NCBI GenBank assembly: GCA_021234155.1
Contig: JAJEKV010000193.1
Location: forward strand, 246,001-310,000
DNA from: Isoetes taiwanensis
Lineage: Eukaryota > Streptophyta > Lycopodiopsida > Isoetales > Isoetaceae
Direction of reading: 5' to 3'
Length of the DNA: 64,000 bases
The notes under the pieces were generated by a model. That model was not told where the DNA came from. It made no database searches and was given only the letters and a program-made list of their open reading frames with translations. Both the position numbers and the translations under genes were made by a program. The number at the start of each line of letters is the position of its first letter. Within the stretch, counting starts at the first letter, position 1. Below, in pieces: positions 11,528 through 23,151 of the stretch.

Positions 11528-12930
11528 GTGTTTGCCATCCAGGTTCAGCCATCGCCTAGCTCGACACTAGCGAAGTCTGCTCCAATGTTCCCAGATAAAT
11601 ATGGCGACTTCTCTGATGTTTTTGACAAAGTCACGGCTAACAAACTCCCAGAGCCGGGGACAATGCTGCCATATGGTCCGATATATGGTCTATTTCCTGC
11701 TGAGTTGAAGGTTTTGCGGGATTATATTGAAGAGAATCTAGTCACTGGCTTCATTCGACATTCTCAGACCCCTGCTGGAGCGCCAATCTTCTTCGTAAAA
11801 AATAAGGATGATTCGCTGCGTCTGGACGTTGATTATCGCAGCCTCAATAAAATCACAGTACCAAATCGGTATCCACTTCCTCTGATCCCAGAGTTGTTGG
11901 AGCGACTCCAAGGTGCGCATTATTTTACCAAAATTGATCTTCGAGGATCCTACAATCTTATTCGGATCCGGGAAGGTGATGAGTGGAAAATAGGATTTCG
12001 TACTCGGTATGGCCATTTTGAGTACACAGTTATGCTATTTGGACTTATCAATGCTCCGGCAGTGTTCCAGCATATGGCCAATGATGTTTTTCGAGAGTTC
12101 TTAGACACTTTTGTTATCATCTATTTGGATATATTCTTATTTATTCTAAGACTCTCGAAGAACATAAGAGGCATGTTCGACAGGTCCTTCAGAAGCTTCA
12201 TGAGCATGGGTTATATGCAAAACTTGAGAAGTGTCAGTTCGAGCAGGATAATGTAGAGTTCCTTGTCGCATCACTCCACATGGAATCTCTATGGACCCCG
12301 AAAAGGTCAGCACTGTTCTGAAGTGGCAAACACCTTCATCCGTTCGAGATGTTCAGTGTTTTCTTGGGTTTGCCATTTTCTATCGGCATTTCATTCGGGA
12401 TTATTCGGAGATTGCCCTTCCTTTGACACGTCTCACGGTTATTCAGAGATTGCCCTTCCTTTGCCCTTCCTTCGGAGATTCGCCATTTGAATGGACTGTG
12501 GAAGCAGAATCTGCTTTCGTTACCTTGAAGCATACTTTCACCACGATGCCAGTTCTTGCTCATGCAGAGCCTTTGCGTCCATATGTTGTCGAAGCAGATG
12601 CTTCTGATTTTGCGCTTGGTGGGATCCTGTCACAGGAGAGGGATGACCTGAATTGCATCCAATTGCCTATCACTCATGGAAGTTTCAGGCTGCTAAAATC
12701 AACTATCCCATTATGACAAGGAGTTGTTGGCGATAGTGGATTCTTTCGAGGAGTGGAGATGTTTCCTGGAGAGATCTCCTTATAAAGTCACTGTCTACAC
12801 AGATCATCGAAATCTAGAATATTTTTAGTCCGCTTGAGTGCTCAACCGTCGCCAGGCCCGGTGGCATACTCAAGTATTATCCCGGATTGATTTCGTAATC
12901 AAGTACCATCCTGGATCCCTTATTGAAGTT
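11528..12930 (+). pseudogene. E1 reverse transcriptase and RNase H, broken
   Basis: RT motifs are clear: GFIRHSQTPAGAPIFFVKN, DVDYRSLNKITV, TKIDLRGSYNLIRI and the LFGLINAPAVFQ block. At the catalytic YLDD the sequence reads YLDI followed by a frame change near 12130, so the second catalytic Asp is lost. The frame then shifts to 12291-12716 with the thumb/connection and the start of RNase H (VVEADASDFALGG), and again to a TDHRNLE-like block near 12800. Similarity ends after the RNase H tail KYHPGSL at about 12920, where the nested insertion begins. Confidence 0.9.
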
Positions 12931-15579
12931 AACATCACCTTCTTCTTTGCAAATATCCGAGATAGTGTATCCCAATCGCACTGGATAGGTCTCTAGATCT
13001 GCTGGTTTTACTACTACAAATTGGTGGCACTCCACGTCAATAGAAGGTTCATAACAATCCATGCCTAGATATTTTGGCCTATCCTTCTTAGGACCAACAT
13101 AGTGTTTATCAGATTGAGGAGGAGCATATACCTTCACAATGCTACTAATGGTACCATCATCTTCGTCAGCACCAGCTAATGTTTTCCACTTACTTTTAGG
13201 GAACCACCCTTGTTTCAAATTTCTTAGGGATGTGTCTACCTCATCCAACAAGTTGATCACCTTCTTCCAATAATCTATCAATGCACGATTAGTCTCATCT
13301 GAATTAGTTTGCCAATGCTTGATGTAGTCATTGATGCCATCCTTAGTCAATCCCAATTGCTTGACTTCTTCAGTTGGTTTTAGAGTTTTTGGTTGACCGG
13401 GAGGTATCATAAGCTTGCCATTTGCATCCCCTGTGCCAAATTTCTGCCCCACCTCTCCACTTCTCCTCTGAAGGTCTCATTTTCCATTGCATGATTGGAA
13501 TCCCTTCTCTCACCCAAAAAGTGAATTGAAGAGGTCTAGAATGACCTTCCATGTCGAGAGCATAACCATCCACAAAACTCTTCCAATCAGGCACTTCTTC
13601 TATGATAGATCCTATAGGAGATGGATTTGTACATCCATGAAATATTTCCAATAGCCCGGGAAAGTTGGTAACCTGCATTTGTCTCAATACATGACTATAT
13701 TTTTTCAACAATGCGTCCCACATCCTCATGAGTATGTCCCGCATTAGGAGCCCCAAATTGACTCTTTCAAAAATACCCACGCTTGTTAAGTAGGATAGGA
13801 AAGAAAACATCCACTGTTCTTATTTTGACCAGCACAATTATCTAGTTGCAAGAGGAGCTTTGCTCAAGTGATCTCGAGGTTTAGCACGAGATGTTGAAGC
13901 TCCAACATGTTCATTAGGTCCATTCCTCCTAAACCTTGCCTTGCTAAACTTTTCAATACTATTAGGGGTTCCATCCAACAATGCACTATGTAGTGCACGG
14001 CTAGCTCTTGGGATCACGGAGGTGACCATTGTAACCCTTCTCATAGTTTCTTAAACACCTCATGATACTCCCAATGTGAAAATCTGGACCATCACTCCAC
14101 AACTCTAAACTGAAATGGCCATAGTAGGTCCGAGGACTGCCCATGCAATATTGCCCCCATCATTGAAATCACAAAAGGGTATGATCTTCCACATGACTTA
14201 GGAATGTACTTTGAATTGTGGAAGACAAGTCTTACTGTTGGTCCATTTTATCATGTATAATACATAGATAGTTATTAGGTTCCATTGCGTATAAGGTCCT
14301 CCACATCCAATAAGTTGATCTACATGATAGTTGATCTGTCATATGGTCCTTCATATGTTCCCTTATCTTTGCCCTTAGACTTGGTTGCACAGCCTTATCT
14401 AGTGTCTCCTTCAGCAGCACATAAATTGCACTTGGCAAAGTTGTTTGAAGTTGCTATGGTCACATGCTTGAAATGCTTATTCCATAGCCTACTAAAACTG
14501 GGCTGGGATATAGAGGCCACTCCAAGTTCCCGAAGCAATGCATTTATTTCCTCTAATATGCTCTTCTGGATACAATGGGATGGCAATCTCTTTTCAACAA
14601 TAACTCGACCCTGTTCATCCTTCTTACTCTTATGTGGCATGTTTTCTGCATTGAAATCCACAGATCTTTCAAATATTTCCTTTGCAGCTATAGTTCTTGA
14701 GGTAGGCCTTACCAGGCCAGTGTTCCCATGCAATGCAATTTTACTACCATTTTCATGTCTCTTTTGCCAGTTGTGCCAAGAAGAGGTTGGAATTCCATGT
14801 ATATCCATCCATGCTTTTGAACATATCCACTTTCCATTCAATGGGAATCTTTTCTTCTTTGATCTTTCATCCTGAATTGCATAGCTAAATATGGTGTACA
14901 TGAAATTCCTCCTGCTATCACACTTATGTTCCTGATATGTAGCTCTTGCTACCACCATCTCCTCTATTGTGAACATTCTAATACAGGAGGCCCAACAACA
15001 TTCACTTCCTCTAACCTTCATCAGGGCTTCAGGAGAACAATCATAACCTGACACACATCTTTTGGTGGGATAATGTTTGAAAGTTGGAAGTGGCCTCTTG
15101 CTACACTGTGTGAACATTATTGACAATGGTTCTACATCTATAGAAAACATGTAGTTCCCCTCCAGTTGAATACTGTCCCTAGGCCATGCAACAATAGTTG
15201 GAACCTCTAGTTGCTTCACACAAACAAGGCATTCTTGTTTGCCAGAACCCTTTTCCTTCCAGTTGTCATATAATTTTGAGATTGCCACACTTAACCTGTC
15301 CTCCCCTAATCTTTCATCATTCACTGCATTGATAGGATCTGCTAGAACAATAATCCCTTCTCCTACTACCTCTCTGTTGCATGCATGCAGGATCTTGACC
15401 TTTTTGTTTTTCCAATCGACCCGAGTATAAAGTACAATTTCCTTTCCTTTGGCATCATCCTTTTCATTTCTGGTCTTTTCCTTTCCTTTGCCATCATCTT
15501 TGTCATCTTCATTAGTTGGGGATTTTTCCTTGCCTTGATCAGCATCATTGGGGGCCTTGGGGGATTTAGCATTTTGCAT
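12926..15579 (-). pseudogene. DUF7869-type transposase-like protein, frameshifted and truncated
   Basis: Read on the minus strand from 15579, the frame starts with a Lys/Asp/Glu-rich tail, then a Cys-rich region (CCWASC, later FAKCNLC near 14440), then IIHDKMDQQ at ~14235. After several stops and shifts comes LDNCAGQNKN (near 13840), then GHTHEDV (near 13745). The pattern Asp-Lys-Met-Asp-Gln, D-N-x3-Q-N-K-N, G-H-T-H-E-D is the signature of DUF7869 proteins, which look like a transposase-type nuclease. Pieces are 14395-15579, 14232-14438, 13370-13810 and 12926-13452 in changing frames. The C-terminus is cut by the junction with E1 at ~12926. Catalytic function is inferred only from the family pattern. 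Confidence 0.75.
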
Positions 15580-15860
15580 GCCATTGACCTAAAATGCATA
15601 AAAACATATAGTAAGTTAGTATATCCAAATAACATCTCCCTAACATGTTCTTAAATGAAAGCTTCTTAAATGAAAGCTTTACTTAATAATAACCTTAATA
15701 GCCTATAATAAGTTAATCTATAATAATAATAAGCTAACTATAATATATTAACCTATAATCAAGACATATATAATTCTTTCTCCAAATATTCGATTCTCTT
15801 ATGCTTCTATTATTTTGGCGACACGTATCATTCTTTTTCCTGGGTACAGATTTCCGGTAA
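15580..15860. other. AT-rich spacer upstream of the transposase relic
   Basis: Very AT-rich with repeated TAATAATAA/CCTATAAT words; no gene seen. It could contain the promoter of the minus-strand transposase gene. Confidence 0.4.
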
Positions 15861-15861
15861 A

Positions 15862-15936
15862 CTTTTCCGGGAATTTTTTGAGTTGTGGGACGGATTACGC
15901 TGCTGCCATAGCCCGTTCTCAGCTTAATCGGACCCA
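15862..15936 (+). repeat. Direct repeat left of the Tic20 fragment
   Basis: Matches 16488-16575: both start TTTTCCGGGAATTTTT, include AGTTGTGG, TGCTGCCATAGCC and CTCAGCTTAATC, and end CGGACCCA. The right copy has 13 extra bases. The pair brackets the captured gene fragment. Confidence 0.85.
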
Positions 15937-16202
15937 AAAGAAACAGAGCCCTGCCTCCGGCAGAAAAAGGGTGGCAGGCTCGTGTAGAACAGCCCTGCCT
16001 GAGATGGCACTGCCGGATTTGGGCAGTTGGAATTCTTCCTCCGATTCCCTCTGTACCTATTCAAAACCCAAAAATCTCCCTAGATTGGATGCAATTTCTG
16101 GATCAAACTGTGCCCAAATCATTCTGAAGGCTTCAATTCCTTTGTGCTCATTTCTTCTGCATTTCCGGATCACCAGAATGGGCTTCACGTGAAGAGGGCT
16201 TT

Positions 16203-16487
16203 GTGGCATTTTTTGCCCTCTATCTGCTTGTGGTGAGAAATCAGAGCTTTAGCAGGTATGTCAGGTTTAATGCAATGCAGGCAATTGTTCTTGATGTTCT
16301 CACTATCATACCTGGACTTTTAGAAAGGACTTTTAGTCCAGGAAGTCGAGCTGCAGTTGGCGTCTTTGTGATGTTCTACAACACTGTGTTTTTATTCCTT
16401 GTTGCATGTTTCTTATTTGGGGTCGTCTCATGTCTTTTGGGCAAGACTCCTAGGCTCCCTCTTGTGGCAAATGCAGCAGATGCCTAG
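16203..16487 (+). pseudogene. Tic20-like gene fragment (chloroplast protein import channel)
   Basis: 95 codons encode the membrane core of a Tic20 family protein: FFALYLLVVRN, SRYVRFNAMQAIVLDVL, a YNTVFLFLVACFLFG membrane helix, and the C-terminal SCLLGKTPRLPLVANAADA. Tic20 forms part of the inner-envelope import channel of plastids. Only this exon-like piece is present; no transit peptide or first helix is joined to it, and both sides are the same ~80 bp repeat. The frame itself is undamaged, suggesting recent capture. The family assignment is confident; being non-functional here is inference from context. Confidence 0.85.
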
Positions 16488-16575
16488 TTTTTCCGGGAAT
16501 TTTTCGAGTTGTGGAACGGAGCACATTGCTGCCATAGCCGTCTCTCAGCTTAATCTTCGTGCTGAAACGGACCCA
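16488..16575 (+). repeat. Direct repeat right of the Tic20 fragment
   Basis: Partner of 15862-15936, starting at the exact last codon of the Tic20 fragment. The abrupt join suggests template switching or end-joining during capture. Confidence 0.85.
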
Positions 16576-17296
16576 TATTTTGGAAATAGAGTTGTCGAAG
16601 AAATGGAAAAGTGCCTGTAATTTATGTCTGAAAGGAGTATGAGCTTGGCCTTCATTGTTTGGGGCATTGCTGTAGAATGACGGCCGGGTCAGCCGCTGCC
16701 GGAATTGAGCTGAGAGTAGCAGGCTGGTCTTCAAACTACTGTAGCTCGGTCTAAAACTTACTGTAGCAGGAAGTTATTGTCACGATTGTCGCTTAGGTAC
16801 TTTGTCCCCTTCACGTTGCCGCTACCGCTGGTATTGAAAAGGTAAAAGGTTCGTAAGAAAATAGCTCACCTTCAATATAAGTTTCGATATGTTTTAGACT
16901 AAGGTTAAGGCTCCTATAGCCCTATTTAAACGAAATGCTTTTTATTTCTTTAAGATCCACGTTGCTTAAATGCCCTTGCCCCTTTTTAAACCTTCCCAAT
17001 GGTATTAAAAAACCATAACAACCTTAGCCTTTTATCTAACTTTAATGACTCTTGGATAATTCTTTTGGTCTTTCTTTCTCTTTCTCATGCTCTACAGCCG
17101 CTCCCCTGAGCACCAGCATATCAGCTTTGCTGCCGATTCTTGCTTTCGAACACTTCTTCTGATTCTTTCTGGAGACTTTTCTCAAATGCGTCTCCACTGT
17201 TTTATCTACCGCTCTGGATTCTTCCTCGGCGTGATCTCTTTGATCTTTCATGATGCAAATTATTTCCATGGATTTGTCTCACAAGAGCATCTGGCC
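16576..17296. other. Spacer, no gene seen
   Basis: Mixed-composition DNA without supported coding capacity. Open frames lack domains. Confidence 0.4.
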
Positions 17297-17385
17297 TAAT
17301 TAATAGTAGTGCCACCAATCCGGCCCAATTAATAGCAATGCCACCAAATCCAGCCCAATTGATAGCAGTGCCACCAAATCTCTCC
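17297..17385 (+). repeat. Minisatellite, about three ~30 bp units
   Basis: Three tandem units of the form AATTAATAGYARTGCCACC followed by AATCCRGCCC, the third ending in TCTCTCC. Confidence 0.85.
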
Positions 17386-17862
17386 ACTCGAAATTGTTGT
17401 TTGTTGTTTGCTCGTCTTCATTTCACTTTTTGTTGGAAATAATTATTTATAAAAATTGATTCTTCTGTTGTCCTTTATCCATAAAGTTGTGGTGTTATAA
17501 GGTGTCCAGAATTCACATTAAAAGACATTTGGTGTGTATGTTTTTCTCTTTTCAATATGGGATCAAAGCAGACATCATCTACACATGAATCCAATGCCAC
17601 AAGAGCACTCGAATAAGAGAGAAGCTTTGTTCAAATGGATGCCACAGGAGCGTTCAAAGAAGAGAGACAAGCTTTGTTCAAAAAGATGCAAAGTGATTAA
17701 GAAGAAGGAATCGAAATGATGCAATATTTAGACATCACAATCGGCTAAGTTGAATTCGGACACCATAATCAGTGAGTTGAGAGTGCTCATGTTGTATGCA
17801 TATTTCTGCTAGCAAAATAATCTTTACTCAATGATCTTCATCACAAAGTTAAAGAGAAATGT

Positions 17863-18275
17863 TCGCGGCGGCCTTGGCCGCCGCGATAAATTTCTTGTAA
17901 CCTTAAACATACTAACCTTAGAAACAACTTTTAAGGTTATTATAGATTAGCAGTTTTTAGGTTAGAAGTTAATTATAGGTTAGAAGTTTTAAGGTTAGAA
18001 GGTTATTATAGGTTAAAAGTTAAGGTTAGAAGAAGTAAGTTTACAACTTTTAAGGTTAGAATTTTTAAGGTTAAAACTTCTAACCTTAAATAAATATAAC
18101 CTTAAAACTTCTAAAACTTAAAACTTCTAAATTCTAATTCATAAACTCTTAAACTTAAAACCTTAACTATTAACTTATAACCTTAAACTATTACCTTAAA
18201 ATTTCTTATAACTTATAAACCTTAACCCCTTGCAATAAATTTTCGCGGCAGTTATTATGGCGCGGTACGAATTTT
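17863..18275. repeat. Perfect GC palindrome followed by AT low-complexity tract
   Basis: A 24-base perfect palindrome (17863-17886; half-site TCGCGGCGGCC) precedes ~350 bp composed almost entirely of TAAGGTTAGAAG/AACCTTAAA variants on both strands. A GC-rich hairpin-like stretch with CGCGGCAG and GGCGCGG (18242-18270) follows. The tract is not a canonical plant telomere array. Confidence 0.7.
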
Positions 18276-18464
18276 TAAAGTAGTTATTAATTTCAGTTTA
18301 CAATCCCTTTCCAAATTTTCTGTCTCTCTTTCGAACTGCTGGTGCGCTTTCGAACTTCTAATGTGCTTTTCGAACTGCTGATGCGCTTACAATCTATAAT
18401 CTCGGCTCTCTACAATCTCATACTGGTGCGATTTCGAGCTTCTTGGCGCTTTCGAGCATTTTGT

Positions 18465-18560
18465 AAAGAATTTCGGCTCCTCCTAAAGCATTTCGGCTCC
18501 TCCTAAAGCATTTCCTAAAACATTTCGGCTCCTCCTAAAGCATTTCGGCTCTCTCTACAA
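18465..18560 (+). repeat. 20 bp tandem repeat (CATTTCGGCTCCTCCTAAAG)
   Basis: Four near-identical units, one internally deleted, followed by pyrimidine-rich CTCTCTGCTATCTG repeats up to about 18660. Confidence 0.85.
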
Positions 18561-19104
18561 GCTTTTCGGCTCTCTGCTCTCTGCTATCTGCTATCTGCTT
18601 TTCTCTGCTATCTGCTATCGGCTTTTCTGGCTTTTCTCTATAATCTCTGTGGCTTTTCGGCTTCTACAATCTTCTGCTTTTGGTTTTTCGGCCCAAAGGT
18701 TTTTCGACTCAAAGGTTTCTACAAAGCTTTCGGCTGTCTACAATCTCTCTGGCTTTTTGGTTTTGGCTTAAAGGTTCTTGGCTTCTCGGTTTTCAAATTA
18801 TCTGCTATTGCTTCTTCTCGGCTTCTATTGGCTCAAATCATTTGCTAAGGCTCAAATCTCGGGTAAAGAACACAAATAGGTTAGTATTTCCTGTTCTTTA
18901 CTTAAAGTCTGTTATCTTATTCTTGTTTTTATTCTAGTATTTGAAAGTTCTGTTCTATCTGCTTTATCTATTCTTTATCTGTTATATGAGCTTCAGGGTT
19001 AATCAAGGGCAGTGCTTACTGGCTTAGACTTTTAGATGCATCATTCCTGTACTGCCGTAGCACCTTCATATATAGATCTATTGCTTATAAACATGTTCTA
19101 TTGC

Positions 19105-19412
19105 TTATATGATCTTGCTCTATGATCTTGCTCTATCTGCTCTAAATAATGAACTAAAACAATGAACTAAATAATGAACTAAACAAGGAGTATTATTATT
19201 ATATATCTGCTCTATCTGCTCTTATTCTATCTGCTCTATCTGCTCTATGAGTTTTTATTCTGCTCTATCTGCTCTTAGATTTGCTCTATCTATTCCCCTG
19301 GCTTCATATTCTATTTTACTGGCTCTTATTCTATTCTACTGTCTTCATATTCACTGGCTTCATATTATGCATTCTGCAATCTGCATTCTGCATTCTGCAT
19401 TCTGCATTCTGT
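19105..19412 (+). repeat. Microsatellite-like CTCTATCTG and CTGCATT arrays
   Basis: Irregular runs of TGCTCTATC (19120-19300) and a 7-mer array of CTGCATT (19373-19412). Short Ser/Leu-rich open frames here are products of the repeats. Confidence 0.8.
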
Positions 19413-19747
19413 TCTCTGCCTGTAAGTAGATATGTTTTTTTATGCATATTTTTTTCCTATAGAATGATATGTTAGATTGGGCGAAATCGCGCTTGGCGCA
19501 TTTCTAGTTTGGCTTCCTATTTCCCACTAGGTTAATCAAATCACGCCAGGTGCGTTTCTAGTTTGGCCTTTTTATTTCATACGGCTTTATACAAATCGCG
19601 CCAGGCGCGTGTGAAGTAGATCTGTGAAAAAAACACTGTAGTAAACGCGCCTGGCGCGTTTTGAATTTAGTATACGTAGAATCGTTTTCTGGGGAGAAGA
19701 ATATCATTTGCTAATTAGTTAATTTCTCTCGTTCTAGTGCATTACAC

Positions 19748-20119
19748 ATGGCTGCTTCTAGTTCAAATATACTTCCTCTGGACGACCATCAACGCTGGAC
19801 CCTGTACAAGATACTACTTAATTGTGCTGTTCAAAACATTCACAGAGAGTTGGACAAGCCATATGACAGTCTGCATCAGGGGCCATGGGAATGCTACCAT
19901 CGCATCACTGGACATATGCGGCTCCTCATGCTCTTAGTAAGGCTCATGCCAACAAATAAATACGAGGCTTTGATTAGGAGTATCAAGGATCGACGGGACA
20001 CTCTGATTTGGAGACTCGACATTCGCAGGGAATGGGAGGATGATGTCATATCAGAGTGGTACAGGTGGAACTTTACTCGGTATTGGGCTGATGAAGTGGG
20101 CCTATGTGACATTTTGTAG
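19748..20119 (+). CDS. Unrecognised 123-residue ORF of the nested insertion
   Basis: An intact ATG-to-TAG frame begins MAASSSNILPLDDHQRWT and encodes a mostly helical, Arg/Trp-rich soluble protein with no signal peptide or membrane segment. GC palindromes lie on both sides (19485-19662 and 20132-20213), so the ORF is bracketed by the same motif that fills the introns of the downstream gene; both probably belong to the same unit. I do not recognise the family. The undamaged frame and balanced composition argue that it is real, but expression is not shown. Confidence 0.6.
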   Translation: MAASSSNILPLDDHQRWTLYKILLNCAVQNIHRELDKPYDSLHQGPWECYHRITGHMRLLMLLVRLMPTNKYEALIRSIKDRRDTLIWRLDIRREWEDDVISEWYRWNFTRYWADEVGLCDIL

Positions 20120-20240
20120 AGATAGAAAGAACTCGCGCCTGGCGCATTTTCACAGAAGGAAAAATGTATATATTTTTTGAACATAAATACAAACTCGCGC
20201 CTGGCGCAATTTTGCAGCTTCTACTTTTATGTCACGCTTA

Positions 20241-23005
20241 TCCTATATTATAAAATTATAGTGTATGTCTGTTTTGTGTATCGCCCTAAATCTAACAGTC
20301 CAAAATGTTTTGCTCTAAATTTTGACGACCACGATGTCGCATCTCCTCTTCAGCTCTCGATGATATGATTTTGCATCTCCTCTCGGTGATGGCTTCAAGG
20401 CGGCGACGATTTCATATCTCCCCTCTTCAGAACTCGGTGATGGCTATTGCGGGCTAGGCGGCTATGGCTATGGCGTGTGCAAACTTCAGAACAGTAGAGG
20501 CTAAAATTCTAGCTATACCACTAAATGTGAAGGCCTCTAGTCGGAGGATTGCAGATTTTGGCAGCTATGGTAACCTCTGCTTCGGGCACGTTTTGAGAGC
20601 TATGGTGGATTCCGGAACTATGGTGAATGCTTTAGGTGAAGGTGCAAGCTCTGAAGCTCCCTTTGATGTTGCTCATCACCAGTTTTTGCTTCAGTTATGG
20701 CGCAGGTGTAAGTGGTAATACCATGGAAGTCGGAATACCATGGAAACATCTCAGGTAATTTGAATTTAGCCTTGGTTCTCAAATTTACCTTGCATACTTG
20801 CAGAAAGATTGTGGAGCCAAAAACTGTTGAAATGGAGAGTTCACTTTGCTTTGTGCTTCTAGATCTGAGCTGCAAAATAAATGCTGCATGACTGGCACTA
20901 AAAAAATAGCAGTCACCCTTATTACACAAATTGATAAGGATAAGTCTTTGGATGGGCATACATGGTGTGCATACTTGCAGGAGATCGTTGGAGTAGGTTC
21001 AATAGCTTGGAGCTGGGAAGCAAATGTTCTTCATGCTGATAGTTTTGCGTTTATATGCAGCAGGATTTGATACAGAGCAAGTATTTGCTCATAACGATTG
21101 ATTTGGAAATGTCGTATTAACTGCATGGACATGCTACATGCTGGACAAAGCATAATAAGATAAAGCATATGATGGAGTAGTTTGCACTTCCAAACACGCT
21201 TTGCAAAGGTAAGCTATGACATCTGCAGCATTGGCTGCAAGCAGCACCTTTGATCTTGTGCAGTTGGCCATAAACATAGTTTCTGGACGTTTCTGCTATA
21301 AATAAAACAGGGAAAGCATATGGGGGTATGGCGCAGTTGGATTCCTATGTATGCTGCATTATGAAATTTGTATTTTATCTTTTCCCATTTCATTTTGTTA
21401 TATTTGTGTTGCTCTGCAGGAAGAAGGTGGTGATAATGGCAAGAGTATATCATCTTGATGGTGGACTCTAATTGGAATGGTATAACTTCAAACAATGTTG
21501 GTGGATCAGGGCAGCGAAGTGCCAAAGATGTGGTAAGAGCCTTTTCATTTCCTTAGCAATGGTATTGCATATTTTGAAAATCAAACATTTTATTCTTGAG
21601 AGAAGCCTAGAGATCTTAGTGTTTTGTGATTAGTAAAATTCCTTCCTGATGAATTCCATTGGCATCTTGGTTGCAAGAGGATAATGCTCAAAGTTTAATT
21701 ATTTCCTGGTAATATTGATGTGTAACAGCGCTGATCAAACAAAGCAGCGAATTAAGCACATAGTCTTTGAACTCATTTTGAGAGACGTTTTATTCTGTAG
21801 ATTCCTATTGGCAGCATTTATAGAAGAGCACCTGAACCTGGAGTTTATTTTGCAAGGGTTTAGACTTCAATCATGATGATCATGTAGCTCTTTATAGGTT
21901 TTCTAAGACTACAACTTCCATTTCAAATAAATGAAGCATTTCTTTATCCTGCGTTTTTTTCCATTCTAGCAATTCGATATGATTGTACAACACAGGAACT
22001 TCAATGTGTCATAGATTAGTATAGTCATGAGATAGAGAAGTACTTGCCAGCCTTTTATACATACATGCACATGTAAAGAGGTTGAAGTCTACCGCCTCTT
22101 ATTTATTCTATATAGTTTATTGCTATCTGTGCATTATACATTTTGCCTAAACAAGGCTGTTGTTTTGCAGGTAGGCAATGTATATGTTTATAGTTTATTG
22201 AAATCTAATGGTTGCGCAACTCCCTTTAGAATGAAATAAGAATTATTGAATCTAATGGTCGCGCAACTCCTTTAGAATGAAATAAGAATTATTGAGTTTT
22301 TAGATGTTGCAATCTGTAAGCATTATACATTTGCCTGACTGCTTTGCAGTAGAGTGAATGATGCAGTGTGTGTAAAAAGTATGAGGAAATTTGTTTCAAA
22401 AAACCAGTTAAAAATGGTTCTTGCAAGACTTCACTTTCTTGGTAGAAGTATAGTGAATCACAAAGTGACCAGAAGTAAAAACCTGGATAAATATTCTAGA
22501 AGTGCAGATTAGATTGAACATTGTTATCCCGTTTTTATGCGATGAGGTTTTCTATGTGTCGCATGATGAGACAGAGGAGGTGTCAAAAGCATAAAAGTTA
22601 GGCATGAGTTAAAAGTTGCTACTCACTGGATATTAAACATGTTGGATCATTTAATTAGTCGAACGAAGCACTCATTAGACATTATACAGGTTGGACCATT
22701 TAAGTAATCGAATAAACCAGATTAAAAATGCTAACATAACAAAAAAACAACATCAAAAACTGCCTATAATACACACAGAAGCTTGACTTGCTAATAAGCC
22801 TCTCATGCTGCGTGCGTGCAGTAAGGTTGATCAGTAAGGTTGATCTACAACCTCTTAATGGTATTCATAAGAGATTAAATTAATGCCATGGTTTTGATAT
22901 TGTAATTTTCTATCCCTTCTATAGACCTTAGAAGGGATATTGTCATTAATTTCATTGCTTGCAGGTTCACAGCTTATGCCCAGCAACGCTGGGCACCATA
23001 ACTAA
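20241..23005 (+). mobile_element. Helitron 2 (non-autonomous)
   Basis: The 5' end is TC (TCCTATATTATAAAATT...) directly after an A. The 3' end is a hairpin GCCCAGC-AAC-GCTGGGC (22979-22995), then seven bases, then CTAA directly before a T. TC...hairpin...CTRR inserted between A and T is the Helitron hallmark. Both ends resemble Helitron 1: the 5' ~60 bp share TTATAG.GTGT.TCT and TC.CGCCCTAA, and the 3' 25 bp are nearly identical. No Rep/helicase is encoded. Inside is a ~50 bp tandem duplication (22197-22299) and AT-rich DNA of unknown origin. Confidence 0.85.
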
Positions 23006-23047
23006 TTTTATTATGCTTTTTTATATGCAATGTCGAAAACATTGAAT

Positions 23048-23151
23048 CCTTTGATGCCCTCCAGCCAGTATGACCAACCCCAAGAAACTACACATTTTCA
23101 TTAATGTGTAGTTTCATGGGGTTGATAAGACTGGCTAAAGACCATCAAAGA
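23048..23151. repeat. Foldback hairpin with ~48 bp arms
   Basis: Left arm 23048-23096 and right arm 23103-23151 pair with few mismatches around a six-base loop. Landmarks are AACCCCAAGAAACTACACATT and its inverse AATGTGTAGTTTCATGGGGTT. Size and structure would suit either a small MITE or an sRNA-precursor-like hairpin. Confidence 0.8.

Noticed and set aside
17887-18240. Interstitial telomere array
   Set aside because: The word is AAGGTTA/AACCTTAAA with irregular spacing, not TTTAGGG or TTAGGG repeats.
17297-19412. CRISPR-like array
   Set aside because: Repeats are adjacent tandem units without unique spacers, in a plant genome.
20464-20718. Captured gene in Helitron 2
   Set aside because: The 84-codon frame shows no recognisable protein similarity, so gene capture could not be supported.
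22979-22995. Rho-independent terminator-like hairpin
   Set aside because: The genome is a plant nucleus, and the same hairpin with CTRR end marks Helitron 3' ends at two places.
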